Positions 1-13,101 are shown, counted from the stretch's first letter. The stretch is 64,000 bases of DNA from Polychytrium aggregatum (GCF_025602895.1 NW_026516218.1:434001-498000); one strand, 5' to 3'. Notes: generated by a model from the letters alone, not told the origin. Numbers and translations: made by a program.

Positions 1-1
1 G

Positions 2-61
2 AGTATTGTTGCCCACGGAAACACCGTCAAGCTCCCTTATGCCGATGAGCTTAGCTTCTAA
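2..61 (+). CDS. 3' end of an unidentified gene (partial)
   Basis: An open frame enters from the left edge and ends at TAA 59-61, giving a 19-residue tail that ends ADELSF. Only this fragment is visible, so no function can be given. It could also be chance reading in a last exon. The transposon relic that follows starts about 75 bp downstream, in keeping with insertion in a 3' flank. Confidence 0.35.
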   Translation, partial: SIVAHGNTVKLPYADELSF

Positions 62-137
62 CTGCTTTCCCAGTTAATTTTCTTTGGCTGAGAAATTGAT
101 CCTCGTTCTCTTGCATTTGATATGACCCTTATTGAAC

Positions 138-416
138 TACATTCCAGTCTGCGCGAACGGGGCACCCGATTCTGAGGCCAGTGGCCATGTTTTTTTTTCC
201 TGGCTGTTGAATACACACACCCATTCACCACAAAGCCGTTCGGTGCTGCTGTCGTGAGATCTGTCGCTTGGCCTGTGAGTTGCGTCGTCTGCGTCTTCCT
301 CACACAGGGACACCCAGAGAAACGACTTGACTCACTTGGCCGGGTGTGTGATATGATCCAACTACGCCGTGTTGATCTGAATGAGACGATGCGTCCCATT
401 TTTTCAACACGCCGTA
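138..416 (+). mobile_element. Short non-autonomous element (MITE-like), Fanzor/Tc1 family
   Basis: The left end begins TACA and runs for 27 bases into GAACGGGGCACCC. The right end, read on the other strand, begins TACG and runs for 27 bases into a GGGACG block. Just inside the left end is a TTGAATACACACACCCATTC motif that recurs inside other copies (about 41.8 and 56.9 kb; reversed at 13.3 and 17.5 kb). There is no coding capacity. At 279 bp with TA at both ends it looks like a decayed derivative of the element at 19,337-23,077. Confidence 0.6.
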
Positions 417-829
417 ACTAGATCCCGAATACACCAATTCGCCTTGCCCATCAGCACGCCAGGAATACTGAAAGCCGGGCGACTCGTTCGATCTGACTGT
501 CTTGCGGACCGAGCGTATTCGAGACTGTCCTGCAAACCACCAACCCGCAATGGTTGCTGTGGAGGACATTCAACGGCACCGCCGTTCGCTTTTCCTCTGA
601 ATACGGTGCATTGCTCGCTTGGATCGTGTTGCTGAACCACTCATATGTGATTGACATCGTCACCCCGCCGTCCCCGCCTCGCCCGAGACTCCCCGCTCGC
701 CTCGCCCGCTTCTCCCTCGATCAGCGATATTCAGCCAGGGTCACTGAGCAATCTTAGGCTCCACCACCTTCACTACATCCTGTATCTTGTCCCATCAACC
801 AACCCGTTTCGCATCGACCTGCATACACA
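417..829. other. Intergenic, upstream of CFAP53
   Basis: About 410 bp with short open frames on both strands but no recognisable protein. A pyrimidine-rich stretch occupies roughly 660-720, directly upstream of the proposed CFAP53 start, and may belong to its promoter or 5' leader. Nothing else is seen. Confidence 0.4.
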
Positions 830-3822
830 ATGGCCACCGTCCATGTAGGATCGCTCTTCATCGCCAGCGTAGACTGCCGCACACTATCGTCGTGAAGAGC
901 CTTTGAACACTCCCGTCCACGTCGACCCGGCTATTCGCGATAGACGGCGATGGCATTTGCTTGGGCAGCGGTAATTGACTATCGGATGCCATTTTCTCCG
1001 GGCCCACCAGGCGGGTCGCAATCGACCCACCGATTTTTTGATCACCAACCGGCGACGCGATGAAGCGAACCGCAACCAGATGAAGGAGAGGACCAACTAC
1101 TACGCGCAGACTCGGCTCCAGGTAATAGACCTAAAACATGCGGACCCGGAGCGGGCTACGAGAGAGATATTCACCCCTTCCTCGACCCTTCTTCCTCGAC
1201 CGTCGGGGAAATGTGGCACCCTCGCCGCCGCATAGTCCGAGTTTGAAGAGTCATCGGGGACCGCGATCCGAAGAAACCATCTCTTCAAACGATACGAGGA
1301 GCTGAAGACACAAGAGGAAGCCACTCTGGAGGAGCGTCGAGCCAGGTTAGCGATGGTGTACACTCATCCAGCGACACTCGCCCTGACTGCACAGGCGCTG
1401 GTTTGGGTTGCTTTTTGCACTCCTCGCGATTCTACTTGCTCATCTCTTGGAATCGATGGGGGTCGGTCGCCTCCCAAACTCTCAAACCCCCAGACTCCGC
1501 GCCCTGCTGGCAGAAGACGAGGAGCTGTATCGACAGGAGCTGCTGGCCAAAGAAGAAACCAAAGAGAGTCGCCTGGCGGCCATGAAACTCAGAATGCAGG
1601 AACTCAAGACCAAGCGCGAGACCGAGCGAAAGATGGTCGTTGATGAAAAGCTCCGACAACGATGGAGGTCAGCGACCCTGTCCACATTGGTTGATTGCTA
1701 CCTGGTATCCAGCGGCATTCATCCAGGATGCGGGACTACTGTCTGGACCTCCGTGGCCGCGAGTCCAAGGCCAGTGATGACTGGGGACTGGGGGCTGGGA
1801 ACGTTGCCAGGAGGGGCAGTTGGTCGATGCCACTCAGCCCACCACAGCTCGCTCTGCTACCACTATCTACATCCAGGAATGAATGCGATGAACTCCGACA
1901 GATCGAATCGCAAGTTCTCGAGCTCGAGGTGGCCGACGCTCGAGCCGAACAAGTGGCCGAGCTCGAGGAGCGCAAGCGCTATGCTGCCGAAGGTGAGCTT
2001 GCAACGGCACACCTCCATCCGGCTGTAATCCGGGTCATCTTTGCATGTGCTTGGTCCCGTCATGGGCGATCAGGCCAGAGAGAGCCCCCCCCTCCCGCAC
2101 TAACGATGCTATGATGCGCTGCTCTCCGCTGTACCACTTTGCCGTGATGCCGTCCTCTAGAGAAGAAGTACTTTGATTATCTGTGGGAGCAGGATCGCCA
2201 ACGAAAGATCCAGCGGGAGGAAACCGAGCGCCAGAAGCGCAAACAGCAGGATGAGGCCGCTGTCACGATGCTCAAAGAACAAATGGAGTCGCTGCGCTTG
2301 CAGGCCATTGAAGAGGACCGCTTGAAGCGCGAGGAGGCAGCGCTGATGGTCAGTAGGCGGACACACTGGCTCGACAGGCTAGCGAAGGAAGGAATGCGTC
2401 GCCTGGCGGCTTGCTCCTGATTCCCTCTGGGTGGTGCTTCGGTTGCGTTGTTCGAGCTGCGCGGTCTCACTCTCGATGGCAACACGGCTGCTCTGTCGAC
2501 ACGTATTCACAGCGGCAAGAATACGAGACCCGTCAGCTGGAAGAAGAGCGAAACCGCCTGAGAAAGCAGCAGGAGCAGCGTCAAATTCAGCTCGAGCTTG
2601 ACAACTTCAACAAGCTCAAGGTCAGGCAGAAGCTCGAAGAAGCACAGGAGGCTGTTAATATGGATGTCAAGATCGTCGACCAGTTCTTCAGGATGGACGA
2701 ACGAGACCGGGAGTTCAAGAGCAGGAAGAAGGAGGAGATGCGCAAGGAGATGCAGCTATATCGCGAGAACTTGATGACTCAGAAGCAGGAGCAGGAGGCT
2801 GTGCAGAGAGAGATCGAGCGAATGCACAAGGATGAAGAAGAGAAGGTAGCAACGAGTCCAGCTTTGGCTCTCATTCTTGTGCATGTCTTTTGCTCGCTTT
2901 TGCTTGGAGAGCGTCGATACTCGCTCTGACCGAGCTGCTGTTCGATGGGCAACGACAGGTATGGCAAACCCGCGCGGAGAAATGGCAGCGAGAGCAACGT
3001 GCTCGCGATCGCCTGATGAAGGAGGTTCTCGAATGTCGAAAGGAGCAGCTGAAGAACGCTGGTATGAGTGGTTGCCTGTCGCTGTATCGTGCGATTCAGC
3101 TGCACAGCATCCAGACTCACCTTCATTTCCACAACGATTGCCCGGACTGCTCGACTTAGTCGAGATCAACAGAAGAAAGCAAGAGCAGACCAAACTGGAC
3201 CGCGAGCGGATTTTGCACCAACTTGAAGTCGCAAAGCGAGCAGAAGAAATCGCACAAGAGAAGCACCGCCAGGCGATGAAGCAGTACACAAGCGCACTAA
3301 TGGAGCAGATGCGCGAAGTTCGTGTACAGCGCCAAGACGAACGGAAGCAACTTGAGATGGAGGCTGCTGTTGACCGGGTGGGTATAGCTGCAACGGCAGA
3401 TGTGCAATCAAGGGTGCAATGTGCCTTGGTCAGATAGCCATGGCCCCATAGGCATGCCAGCGAATCGGTAAAGTGACCCCGCCGCACTACCGTGCACCCA
3501 CCCGATAGGATGCTGAGGAAAAGTTCCGAGAGTTGCTCAGGCGCGAGGCAGAGTATGCACAAAACATACCCAGGTGGGTGAATGATGCAGTGCACTTCTG
3601 CGTGCCAAACCGCCGCGATCTGCGTACTCCATCCGGTTGCTCAGCCGAAACAAGCAGGATCAGTAACAAGCGATGGCGTCCGTCGCCTCGTGCTCTGTTT
3701 CTACACCGACGGCGAGAGCGGTGGCCCATGCTCACGCCCATGCTCACGCCCATGCTAACCCATGCTAACGTCCACGACGACCCAGGGCCAGGGCTTTCGT
3801 GGCGCTGAATCCCCCAAGTTGA
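830..3822 (+). CDS. CFAP53: Cilia- and flagella-associated protein 53 (CFAP53/CCDC11)
   Basis: A multi-exon gene for a highly charged coiled-coil protein of the trichoplein/CFAP53 type, a microtubule inner protein of axonemal doublets. Supported exons include 830-844, 1011-1121 and 1236-1355 (all phase 0), then segments with LRALLAEDEELYRQELLAKE, VVDEKLRQRWR, KKYFDYLWEQDRQRKIQ, the DQFFRMDERDREFKSRKKEE block near 2690, VWQTRAEKWQREQRARDR near 2960, and REAEYAQNIPR near 3560. Order and spacing follow animal CFAP53. The last intron (GTGGGT to CCCAG) joins ARG+ARAFVALNPPS and a stop at 3822. The start at 830 is the least certain part. The gene shows that the organism builds a flagellum. Confidence 0.85.
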
Positions 3823-4099
3823 TCGCCCCCTGGAATCAAGGGCCCAGCTGCCGTGTCCCAGAACGCAGCCCACATTCAGCGAATACTTTTAGTGGATGCG
3901 ATCACAGTCACAATAAAGGCGGATTGCCTCGAAAGTCCTTCTATGGATGCATCCAGGGGACTGTCTTGACAGCTAGCAATCCAGCAATGCACCGGGTTGA
4001 TGGAAGACGAGGGCAAAGTCGCTGTGGATTGTGATTGTATTGTGTGGGAACAGTGCGACACAAAGACGAGAGGTTGCATCGAAGGCTGTTCTTGGATAT

Positions 4100-7000
4100 T
4101 CAGAGCATCTCGCCGTCGTCGTCCATGTTCTTGGATCGTCCTCGGCCCCTTCCCCGTCCCCGTCCTCGGCCACGCCCACCCTCCTTCGCTGTGGTGCGTG
4201 CTCTCGACCGGGTGGTGCCCTCGCCAGCAGCTTTCGCACCACGACCACGACCACGCCCTCGTCCGCGAGTTGCACCACCACGGGATGAAGTTCCGCCGTC
4301 ATTGCGATTTGGACATGCCGACGCAAAGTGGCCCGGCTGATATCAACAGGAATGACGCTCGGTTAGCTGGAGTAGTCGAAACTCGGCTCTGCCAGCAATG
4401 CGATGTGCTTACCTGGTTACAGGCATAGCAGGTGGACTGCGCTGCACCTGATCCGCCGCTGCCTCCTGACTTGGATGGGCATGCGTTTGCAAAGTGACCG
4501 GCCTGGAGAGACCGAGCCAGTGAATGAACCATTCTCTCACAAAATGCACGACTGCGTGCGAGCAGGCCTTTGGCACATTGAAACATGCCCAGGCTCCGGA
4601 TCATGTTGATGCGCAGTCTCGAACCAGCAGCAGCGGCGACGTACCTGGCCACAGACATAGCAGGAAAAGTTCTCCTTGGCGTTCACGGCGGACGGATCTT
4701 GATCATCCCATTGGAAAAACTTGCATTTTTGCGACTCTGACTTTGGGCATGTCCATAATCCTCGCCCGTGGTTCTTGCTCATTTTGTGAACTGCATAGAG
4801 CTGACACTGGCACTTGGGCTTATCATTGTCCTCAGGCCCACTTGCTAGAGTCCTGTATGGTGTCAGACGCACGGACTTTGCCACACAGGCCGCAGAAGAC
4901 AGACCGTTGGCATGAGTGTACTTGTTACCTATTTCTTCCAAAGGCACATCACTCTGTAGACAGTGCCGCCAATGTTCCGGGCAAAGGTCGCACTCGCTCT
5001 TCAGGAGTCCACCAGAGAAGGGACCTCGCGATATTACATCGGTCCGCTCTGGCAACACCGGGATGCCAGCAGAGTCTCTGATCGCCTTACCGGTTTGCTA
5101 CCGAATCCCTGCTTTGCACTTCGATTCGATGGAGGAGGAGTAGAGGGTTGAGGCGTCGGACGAGCCGCGGTGGTGGGCCTTCCGGAGCCGCGGTAGAGCG
5201 AAAACAGCTCTTTCAAATCTTCATCGCATAACGCACAGCTAGTGTACTTTGAGATCCACCCGGGCGATATCAATGTCAGCGAGTGGACTGTAACATTGGA
5301 TGCAAACGAGCGGAGGCCAGCGAAAGGATGCGGGAGCAACAGCGGCATGCGGCCGAACCCGGACCAACCTCAGACGAAATGGACGGCGGCACTTTGTTCG
5401 CTGGGAACTGCATATCAAGCATATATACAGGACTGTCTGCTGAGCTGCCGTTCAGGTTGGTGGCGTTCAGAACAATATCAGAAATCGCAGTACCTGATGC
5501 GCTTACAAGTCAGTAGCACGCGAGCTAGACATACCTGCATCGAGGGCAGATCTTATGCGAAAGCTCGGCGCTGATGAGGATGCTGGGGAAGAAAACGGCT
5601 TCCTTGCACTCCGGATAGCCTATACAGCCTGCCAATGCGGTATGGTTGCCGAAAGAAGTTAGTCTGAACAAGGCGCTTCCAGCAAATGGTGCAATGCGGC
5701 CCAGACACCAATACGTGGCCACACATTGACGCACATACCAATCATCAAGAATCCTGCCTGTGTCCGCTTTAGTGACATGCTCTTGTCGCACTTTGGGCAT
5801 TTCCGCACGATCTGAGCCATCGACATCCCTTGCGAAGGCTAGGCACGGGTGGAGTGTTAGCTGACCTTGACTCGTGCTCGATACACGGGCTGACTATCAT
5901 GGACGGTGATTCAGATGCCGTGTGGTTGCCGACACACCCTACCTCTGGCTCTGTTGGATCGTGGCCAAAGTGAGCCGCAAGCGACTGCAGACACAAGAAA
6001 GTTAGATATGGCGCTCGGTTACGCTCCTCAGCCTCCGTCCTGCTCTCAGCGTGAGACAGCGTGTTGCGGATGAACAACCACGAGTCAGTCTGGACACTGC
6101 GACCGACCTCAATGAGTTTGTTTTGTTCGTTCTTTGCATTCAAAAACGCCTGCTTGTACATCTCAACGCCCTCCTGCACAACTTGCTCCTTGGTCTTTTC
6201 TCCTCGACAAATCTTGTTGATATTGTCTTCGAGCTACCGTTTGGATTGGTCAATGAAATGACGGATTTCCAAACTAGTGCGGAGTCCAAGGATGCGAACA
6301 ATGCACCTCGGCAACAGAGCGCCCGAATTCCCACAAACAGATAGGCGTATGCATCGTATATCAAAATCAAAAGCGGAAGACGTACGCCGCATGGGTCGCC
6401 AGCGCGAGCAAAGCCGTGAGCGCCTCACCTGGCTCCGCAAATATGGCTTGGACATTGCAATCTCGATTGACATCGCGTCGTATCCCTGGACCAAACCCAT
6501 GCCCAGTGTCGTCGGGCTGAAGTAGCCTCGCTCCTTGGTGGCGTACTCGCGATCAAGAATCTTCTTGATGTGTTCGTGGATGGTGGCATCCGTCCCTGGC
6601 AGCGCAGATATCGGAGTGAGGACATTGCGGTTCCTGCGAAAACCTGTCGAGCCCCAAGTCTGCAAATATCCCAATGCCAACTCGGCTCGGCTCGGCTCAG
6701 TAACATCAAGGACCGCTCTATTGCTGACTCTCCTACCTATGCCGCTGTTGTTCATGAGGGTGATCAACTCCGCCTCCGTCAGCAACGACGGCCGCGATGT
6801 CTTTCCATCAACCATCTCTAGACGCGACGGTTCGATTTGTTCATGCAGCTCGAAGTGGGGTATCGATGTGCTGCTCCAGTTATCGTAGATGTACACTTCG
6901 AGATAGTTCTTCTCGAGAATTGCCAAGCCTGTGACATGCCACCGGGATGAATCAGCACTCAGTTGCGGCAGTAAGTTGGCATGCGGGCGATCGATCTACC

Positions 7001-9145
7001 TTTGGCGGTAAATTTCTCGCCGGCAATGTCGATTTCGACGACTGTTTCATGACCCTTTGCATCGTCGGAACAACACGCGAGAAAGCGACGAGCGGCAAAA
7101 TCGTAGACCCGAGTCTCGTCCTCAGTAAGGTTTCTGGCCTCTTGTGTGGGATGGATAGGCGGGTGGGCTTTGTCGTTGTTTTTGCCTTTGCGTGGTCTCT
7201 TGAATCCCCCTGCCAAGAGTCTGAGGAGTTTCCGTCAATGGTCTTGCACTGTTTTGGGCGTCGATGCCACCACACCCCGAGGACTCACCTCTGGGCGTAT
7301 TCCCCCCAATTTGGATTGGATGTTTGTTTCTCGATCAAGGGACGGAGCTCAAAGTTGTCCTCGAACACATCCGTCTCTGTCCTGGGATAACTCAGGAAAC
7401 CGCGGTTGTAGAGGTCCTCGGCAATCTGTGCACAGGCAAAAAGTGGTCAGCAAGGCCATGGTACCGAGAAAGGCCTGGCCCCAAGCAACTGCGATTCAAA
7501 TCGTGTCGGACCTTCATAAGTCTGTCGGAGGAAATGCGCAGATGCTTTGAGGCACTCTTCTGGAACTCGACGGTGGTCAGAGGGAGAGGCCGCCTGCAGA
7601 CGTCGATAGTGTCGTCAGTACCATTGGCTCCCTTCGCGAGCGATGCGAGCGAGACGCTTGCGCAAGCGATGGGTTTGCTGCTGTGAATACTCACCACTTG
7701 TCTTTGGGCTTGGACTGCACCGATGTTACCGTTGCCACCGGTTGGTCCATGCAGAGTTCGTAGATGACAAAGGTTGCTCGCTGGTCAAACAGACGATTGC
7801 GCTCCCACGAAAAGTTGGCTGTCTGGCCATCCTTGGCCAGGGTCACTTCGATCTTCCAGAACGCCTCATGGACAAAGCTTTTAGCCTTGAGAAACTGATC
7901 GACCACAAACCCAAGGGTTGGAAACTGGCAGCCACCTGAGTTCCGGATAGCCCGAGAGCAGGCTCCACGATTAGCATCGGTAGAGTACTGGTAGAGTACT
8001 CAACCCTCGCGACAGTCGCTCGATCATCTACGCCCTACCATAGCTGATCGGATCGCTCTTTTCATTCAGCTCTTCAAAACGGGGCCGCAGCAGCAGTGTC
8101 TGGAATCGCGTGAAGACGGCACCAATACGCAGATCAAGTTCCTGGCGGGCATCGACTGCATCCACTTGATTCGGATCCAGGATGGTGAGGTTGCCCCAGG
8201 CTTCGCGGATTTCTCTGTAGCGAGACAGGGGCTCGGTGAGGTTGCTGCTCGCCTGACCAACAGCGCCAGCGAGCGGCAATGCGTGGTAGCGGATTCACTC
8301 CTTGGACATATGAGGCTTTGTCGCCGCAAAATCAGAAAATGAAACAGGGCCCACCTTGGCTGAACCACAGAGAAGCGCGCTCGCTTCACTTGAATCCTTG
8401 GGTTGGACTCGCAGCAGATCATGGCGATCTCGGCACCAATGTTTTCTCCCTCAAGATCACAGTCTGTCCAGATTACGACGGCATGGGCCCGCTTTGCCTC
8501 GGCCTGGATGTTCTGGGCGACTTTTTTGAGATCCTGCAGAGCCCGCGACAGGAGATCGACCATGCTCAATGGTCAGCTGGAGAATCGACGGCGCTCGAGC
8601 ACATCGAGCAGATATGTATCGGACCGCGGGGAGATCATCGATCTTACCGGACGGATGGTTTTGTTGACTGGGAGATCAAAGAGCCGAGTCATGTCAACGC
8701 TCTTCCAGCTGCGATACTCGGGCCCAAAGTCGATTTCGTACAAGTGCCCTCGGACCGCTGTCATGGTCACCGTGCACAGCTCGCCTTCGTAGTGCTGCTC
8801 AAAGTCATAGTTCTTGGTATAGGTGTCTCCGGTATTCCTCTACGCATGATCCAAGCGGCGTTGGTCGACACAGGCCATGAATGAATGAGTCGGCGAATCA
8901 GCAATCCATCATGTGCTGGAAACAGAACCAAAACCGAAAGCCAAAGCAAAAGCGGCAGCGGCCGATGGGATCGTACGGTTTGCGATTGACCCGATGATAG
9001 GGCGGAGGCAACGGACTTGGAGATCGACGGCTTCTCGGCAACACACAGGATCTGTGCGGGGGGGGAACAGCGACGACGGGAGCAGGGGTCAGCGGTTGCG
9101 TTGAGACAACTGCGTCGCTGGTTGTGGATGGCACACCTTCTTCAT
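4100..9145 (-). CDS. TOP3: DNA topoisomerase III (TOP3-alpha type), multi-exon
   Basis: A type IA topoisomerase; with a RecQ helicase and RMI1 the family dissolves double Holliday junctions. Exon 1 is nine bases (9137-9145, MKK), followed by a GTGTGC...CACAG intron and ILCVAEKPSISKSVASALS at 9052. A TOPRIM-type DCDLEGEN lies near 8470 (DCDREGEN is usual). The catalytic tyrosine sits in GFLSYPRTETD (codon 7387-7389). TEAELITLMNNSGIG and LGMGLVQGYDAM lie at 6.4-6.8 kb. The C-terminus carries C4 zinc fingers (5.5-5.8 kb), a GRF finger (SQKCKFFQWDD near 4720), two CCHC knuckles with GHFANACP/GHFASACP, and an RG-rich tail ending DDDGEML. This layout resembles animal TOP3A rather than the shorter yeast Top3. 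It is divergent from MUS81. Exact inner exon borders were not all resolved. Confidence 0.93.
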
Positions 9146-9378
9146 GGCGATGAGCTTGGGCTAATCTGCCAAGATCCACGGGCATGCAGAGAGATGCAGA
9201 AGAGGCCAAGAGATGCAGAAGAGGCCGAGATATGCAGAGGAGGCCGAGATATATATGCAGTGGTGTGCGAATGGGGAGCACACGACATGGGCTGCGCAGT
9301 CGGCTTCGTTCTCGGGTCGCAGCCGATCTGCTGCCAGAAACCGGCTCTTCGTGCTGCTGGGGGTTGCCGAGCGACGCC
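9146..9378. promoter_or_regulatory. Shared intergenic promoter region between TOP3 and MUS81
   Basis: Only 233 bp separate the start codons of TOP3 (-) and MUS81 (+), so both promoters must lie here or overlap the 5' leaders. The region contains about four imperfect copies of an 18-bp unit (ATGCAGAAGAGGCCGAG core) at 9191-9260. No TATA box was recognised. Confidence 0.6.
9191..9260. repeat. 18-bp tandem repeat in the TOP3/MUS81 promoter region
   Basis: Roughly four degenerate head-to-tail copies of a purine-rich unit containing ATGCAGA(A/G)GAGGCC. The copies drift by one or two bases. Confidence 0.7.
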
Positions 9379-12300
9379 ATGCCGGCGAACAAGACGGCCA
9401 ATGCCCAGTGCGGCAACCCGCTGTTTCTCAGGTGGATCAGAGAGCTCCAGGAGGAGGTGGGCAGGACGAATGCGGGCTCCAAGCTAGTCTTTGTCTATCG
9501 CAAGGTGAGCCAGACCAGAACTGCGGTGCTCGATGCATTCGCAATCCAGCCGATCGCCGTTGCGATGGTGGTTGCCGACGAGACGCCCCAAGGAACGACT
9601 GGCACCACTTTCCGAATGGATAATCGAGTGCTCAAGTCTCTGTGATCCGTCTGCTGCTTTCTCAAGTCTCTTTTTATTTTGCCGACGCAGGCCGCCAATT
9701 CGATGCAGTCCTATCCTGTCAATCTCAACGACCGCCCTGGAGACTGCATCAAGCTGGCACACATCGGAAAGCATATTGCGGACAAGATCACAGCCAGGTG
9801 GACCGAATTCCTTGAGAATGGCGGAGATCCATCCGAGAACATGCCCAAGACAGGGGTATCGGCTGCCAAATCCTCTGGAACGTGCTCTGGTCGAGCTGAT
9901 CGAGGCCCCGCCGCTGGCCTCGACAGCCACGATCGAGATCACGACATCGGCAGCTTCGTCGATACATCGGCAAACAGCAGAGGTACCATTCTTCCTCGTC
10001 CATCTCCGCCAGGTTGGTGAGACTGTCTGGGCTCGAAGCTGCTAACTGATCCAGTGGTGGAGACTGTCCGATCGCCGGCTCCTGAGCCTCATGGCAGCGA
10101 TGGGTAGCTGCGACAGAACCACGCCCCTAACTTCACTATGGCCCATGATCAACCCCAGCTGCATCTTCGGCGTCGATACGGGTGGCAACAAGCTCCTCAA
10201 GCGTCCCGGCTGCTGTATGCGGCCGTGTCGAGCTGGAGCTGATCGAGCCTGGCCGTGCTGAAACGACTGACCCCCAGCAAGCGAAAACGAAAGCAAACGG
10301 ATACGTCCCAAAACACCGGGGAGCCGCATACGCTATCCTTATGGTGCTCTACCAGCATCCGAACGGAGGCCTCGGCAAGAATGAAATCATCGCAAAGGCC
10401 GCCGAGCACACCGATACCCCAATGCGGGCAGCCTCGTCCGACTCGAGCGCTTACAGTGGATGGAGCAGCATGTCGACGCTCAAGCGCAAGGGCTTGGTAG
10501 TAGTGCAGTCGAATCCTCCAGTCTTTGTTCTCTCGGAGTCAGGCCGGGATCTGGCCCAGCGGCTCGGCAGCGCCCATGGAAACCCACAAAGCGCTGATGG
10601 CATCAATGTCCCGACTGGTCGCCCAGCATCTCCACGCTCGCCGAATGACATGCAGCGGCCAGGCTGCCCGACAGATCGTCTCCAAAAAGACCCGGAAGGC
10701 GCTCCGGCACGGCACGAACCGTCGCCGGATATTCGAGCCTTCTCGAATTCGATAGAGCGATCGCGGAGATATGTCTCGTATCAATGTGTTCGGTTGGCCT
10801 CGCGCTCCAGCACGCTCTTGCTCCGGTCGCCATCCAAATCACCGATCCGAACACGACCGTCACCTCGTCAGCGACCTCCTTCAGTCTGGAAAGTCACTCC
10901 CAAGAACTCGGACTCGACTATTGTGCCGGAATCAGATGACGAAGCGATCGGATCTCCGGTTCGACGGCGCACTAGCATCGCGCGATCGCACGAGCGTTGG
11001 GAAATCGCAGTCCGGTCGAGGGATGGAGATGCTGCCGAGCCGTTCAACTCGCCATCGGCACGGCGCAGGGTTTTGTCATCCCGACGCTCTGACTTGTTGG
11101 ACTCGCCAGATGTGGAGGGGCGCTGTATGGGACAAATGGACTCAGTGCTTGAGACGATCCATCCGACCAAAGCGAAGCGGCCGCACGACTCGGGCGACGA
11201 TATCGATCGACTCGGGGCCACTACGGCAGCGGAATATCAAGGCAAGAAACAAAGAGCAGACCCTGCATCGAAAAATGGAAGTCGGGATCAGCCCTTCGAG
11301 ACCACCAGTTCGTTCTCGGACCGCTTTCCGGCTATGCTGCCAACAAGTCAGCTCGGTATTCTCGACCTGCTCTCGGACTACCGTAGCGCCCCAATTAGAT
11401 TCCGAGGCGGGACGTTCGATATCCACCTAGTCCTGGATTCGCGCGAGATGGGGCTGAAATACGATCGGGACGGCATGGAGCTGGCTCTGAAACGCAATGG
11501 TGTCCAAGTCTGCCGTCGCGCTCTCGTTTTGGGCGATGTGCTGTGGATCGCCAGACGCAAATCGCACTCGAATGTGCCCAACCCCAAAGGTGAGTGCCAG
11601 AACATTGATTCCGGGGACAGCACAGACACATGCTTATCTCGGGCATATCCGTTGCAGACGAGCCGCACGATGAAGAGATTGTCCTGAACTACATTGTTGA
11701 ACGCAAAACCATGAGCGATCTTGTCTCGAGCATCATCGATAGCAGATATAGCGAACAAAAGGTTTGCTTCTCGCAGCTGAGCAACGGCGAGCCTGACCCG
11801 GCCTTTGAATGTGCCGCTGACTGGACAAGCCAGCCCTATGTAGTGGAGAGATGGCTGTGCCGTATGCAAGCAGCATACTGATGGGAGGGGAGCTCGAGCA
11901 AGACGGAGCCAGTATCTCCCAGGGCGTCGATATCCAAGCGGCGAGATGGGAATGCACGCATCGATGCTCTACCGTCCATAGAATACCGTAATGACTGATG
12001 CCCCCCAATATTCGCTGACTCAGTTCCGACTGCACTCATGCTGTATCGACCATGTCACGTACTTGATCGAGGATGTCAACTCGCACGAGGCCAAGAGTTT
12101 TGGAGAAGACTCGATCTTCACGGCGCTGGCGTCGACGCAGATCCAGGACGGATTCTTCCTCAAGAAAACAGCCAATAACGACGACACGATCGTGTATCTA
12201 ACCAACATGACCCGAATGATCGAGCGCATGTACTTGGTAAGCACTCAAGGTGATGCATTTGTCTGCGTGGGGGGGGGGTCGGCGAGCTGTTGTCCAAACC

Positions 12301-12965
12301 AGGATCGTCGACCGCAACAATATCCATTCCTGCAGTCGGTCTCCCAAGTACCCCGGCCCTATCGGACTTGAGCCGCCATCGCTGCATTATTCTGGGCAGC
12401 AGACTCGTTGATCGGATTGGGGCACAGCGGCGACTGACCCGATATGGTCAATCCGTACAGGAAACCGATTTGGTCGCGATTGCGCCTCGGGATGTCTATC
12501 CGTCCACTGTCGAAAGGCTTCGTCGACAACTCGGCAGTCGCGACCGCATTGTCTACCATTTATCCTTCAGTAGCTTCCAGGAGATCAACCAGAAAAATGC
12601 CCGCGATACACTGAGGGATCTGTGGATCAAGCAGCTGCTGTGCATCAACGGCGTCAGCGCCGAGAAGGCCGTCCACATTGCCAACCACTACCCGACGCCG
12701 GCACTGTAAGCATCTTGGCTGAGCACTCTGCGGCAGCTCGGATGTGAACTCTTCAGCGACTCGGCCATTCGCTCTGCAGCAGCTCGGACGTGCACTGACT
12801 ATTTCGATATTTTCCAGTCTGAGAGCGGCGCTGGTCCAAAGCCAACAGCCGGCCGAGTTGCTCAGCGGACTCGGTGGAATCGGGAGGCAGGCCATTGGCA
12901 AAGCGCTCTCCAAGAAGATCAGCGATGTCTTTATTCTCGAGCAGTACCCACGGGCGGATCGGTGA
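9379..12965 (+). CDS. MUS81: Crossover junction endonuclease MUS81
   Basis: The catalytic subunit of the XPF-family MUS81-EME1/MMS4 nuclease, which cuts branched recombination and replication intermediates. Exon 1 (9379-9504) encodes CGNPLFLRWIRELQEE, and exon 2 starts at 9691 with the N-terminal helix-hairpin-helix region (CIKLAHIGKHIADKI). A winged helix follows (YVPKHRGAAYAILMVLYQH near 10,310; GWSSMSTLKRKGLV). The nuclease domain has VLDSRE near 11,430 and the diagnostic ERKX3D as VERKTMSDL near 11,700. The C-terminal helix-hairpin-helix includes LLSGLGGIGRQAIGKALSKK, ending at TGA 12,963-12,965. A long serine/arginine-rich linker lies between the winged helix and the nuclease domain. TOP3 is its divergent neighbour. 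Internal intron borders are approximate. Confidence 0.93.
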
Positions 12966-13101
12966 CATTGGCAGAAACCTGGCACTGCTGCATGTCGCCC
13001 GGCTATCCGAGTCAGGGCAGAGAGTGTGTCGGGAACAACAGAGAGAACACAGCATTTCCACAATCAATAGCCACATTTCATGGTTTGGAGCAGCAGCCCT
13101 A

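Noticed and set aside
10182-11687. 501-residue frame as a separate gene
   Set aside because: It is a large MUS81 exon read through into flanking introns; only its winged-helix and VLDSRE parts are conserved.
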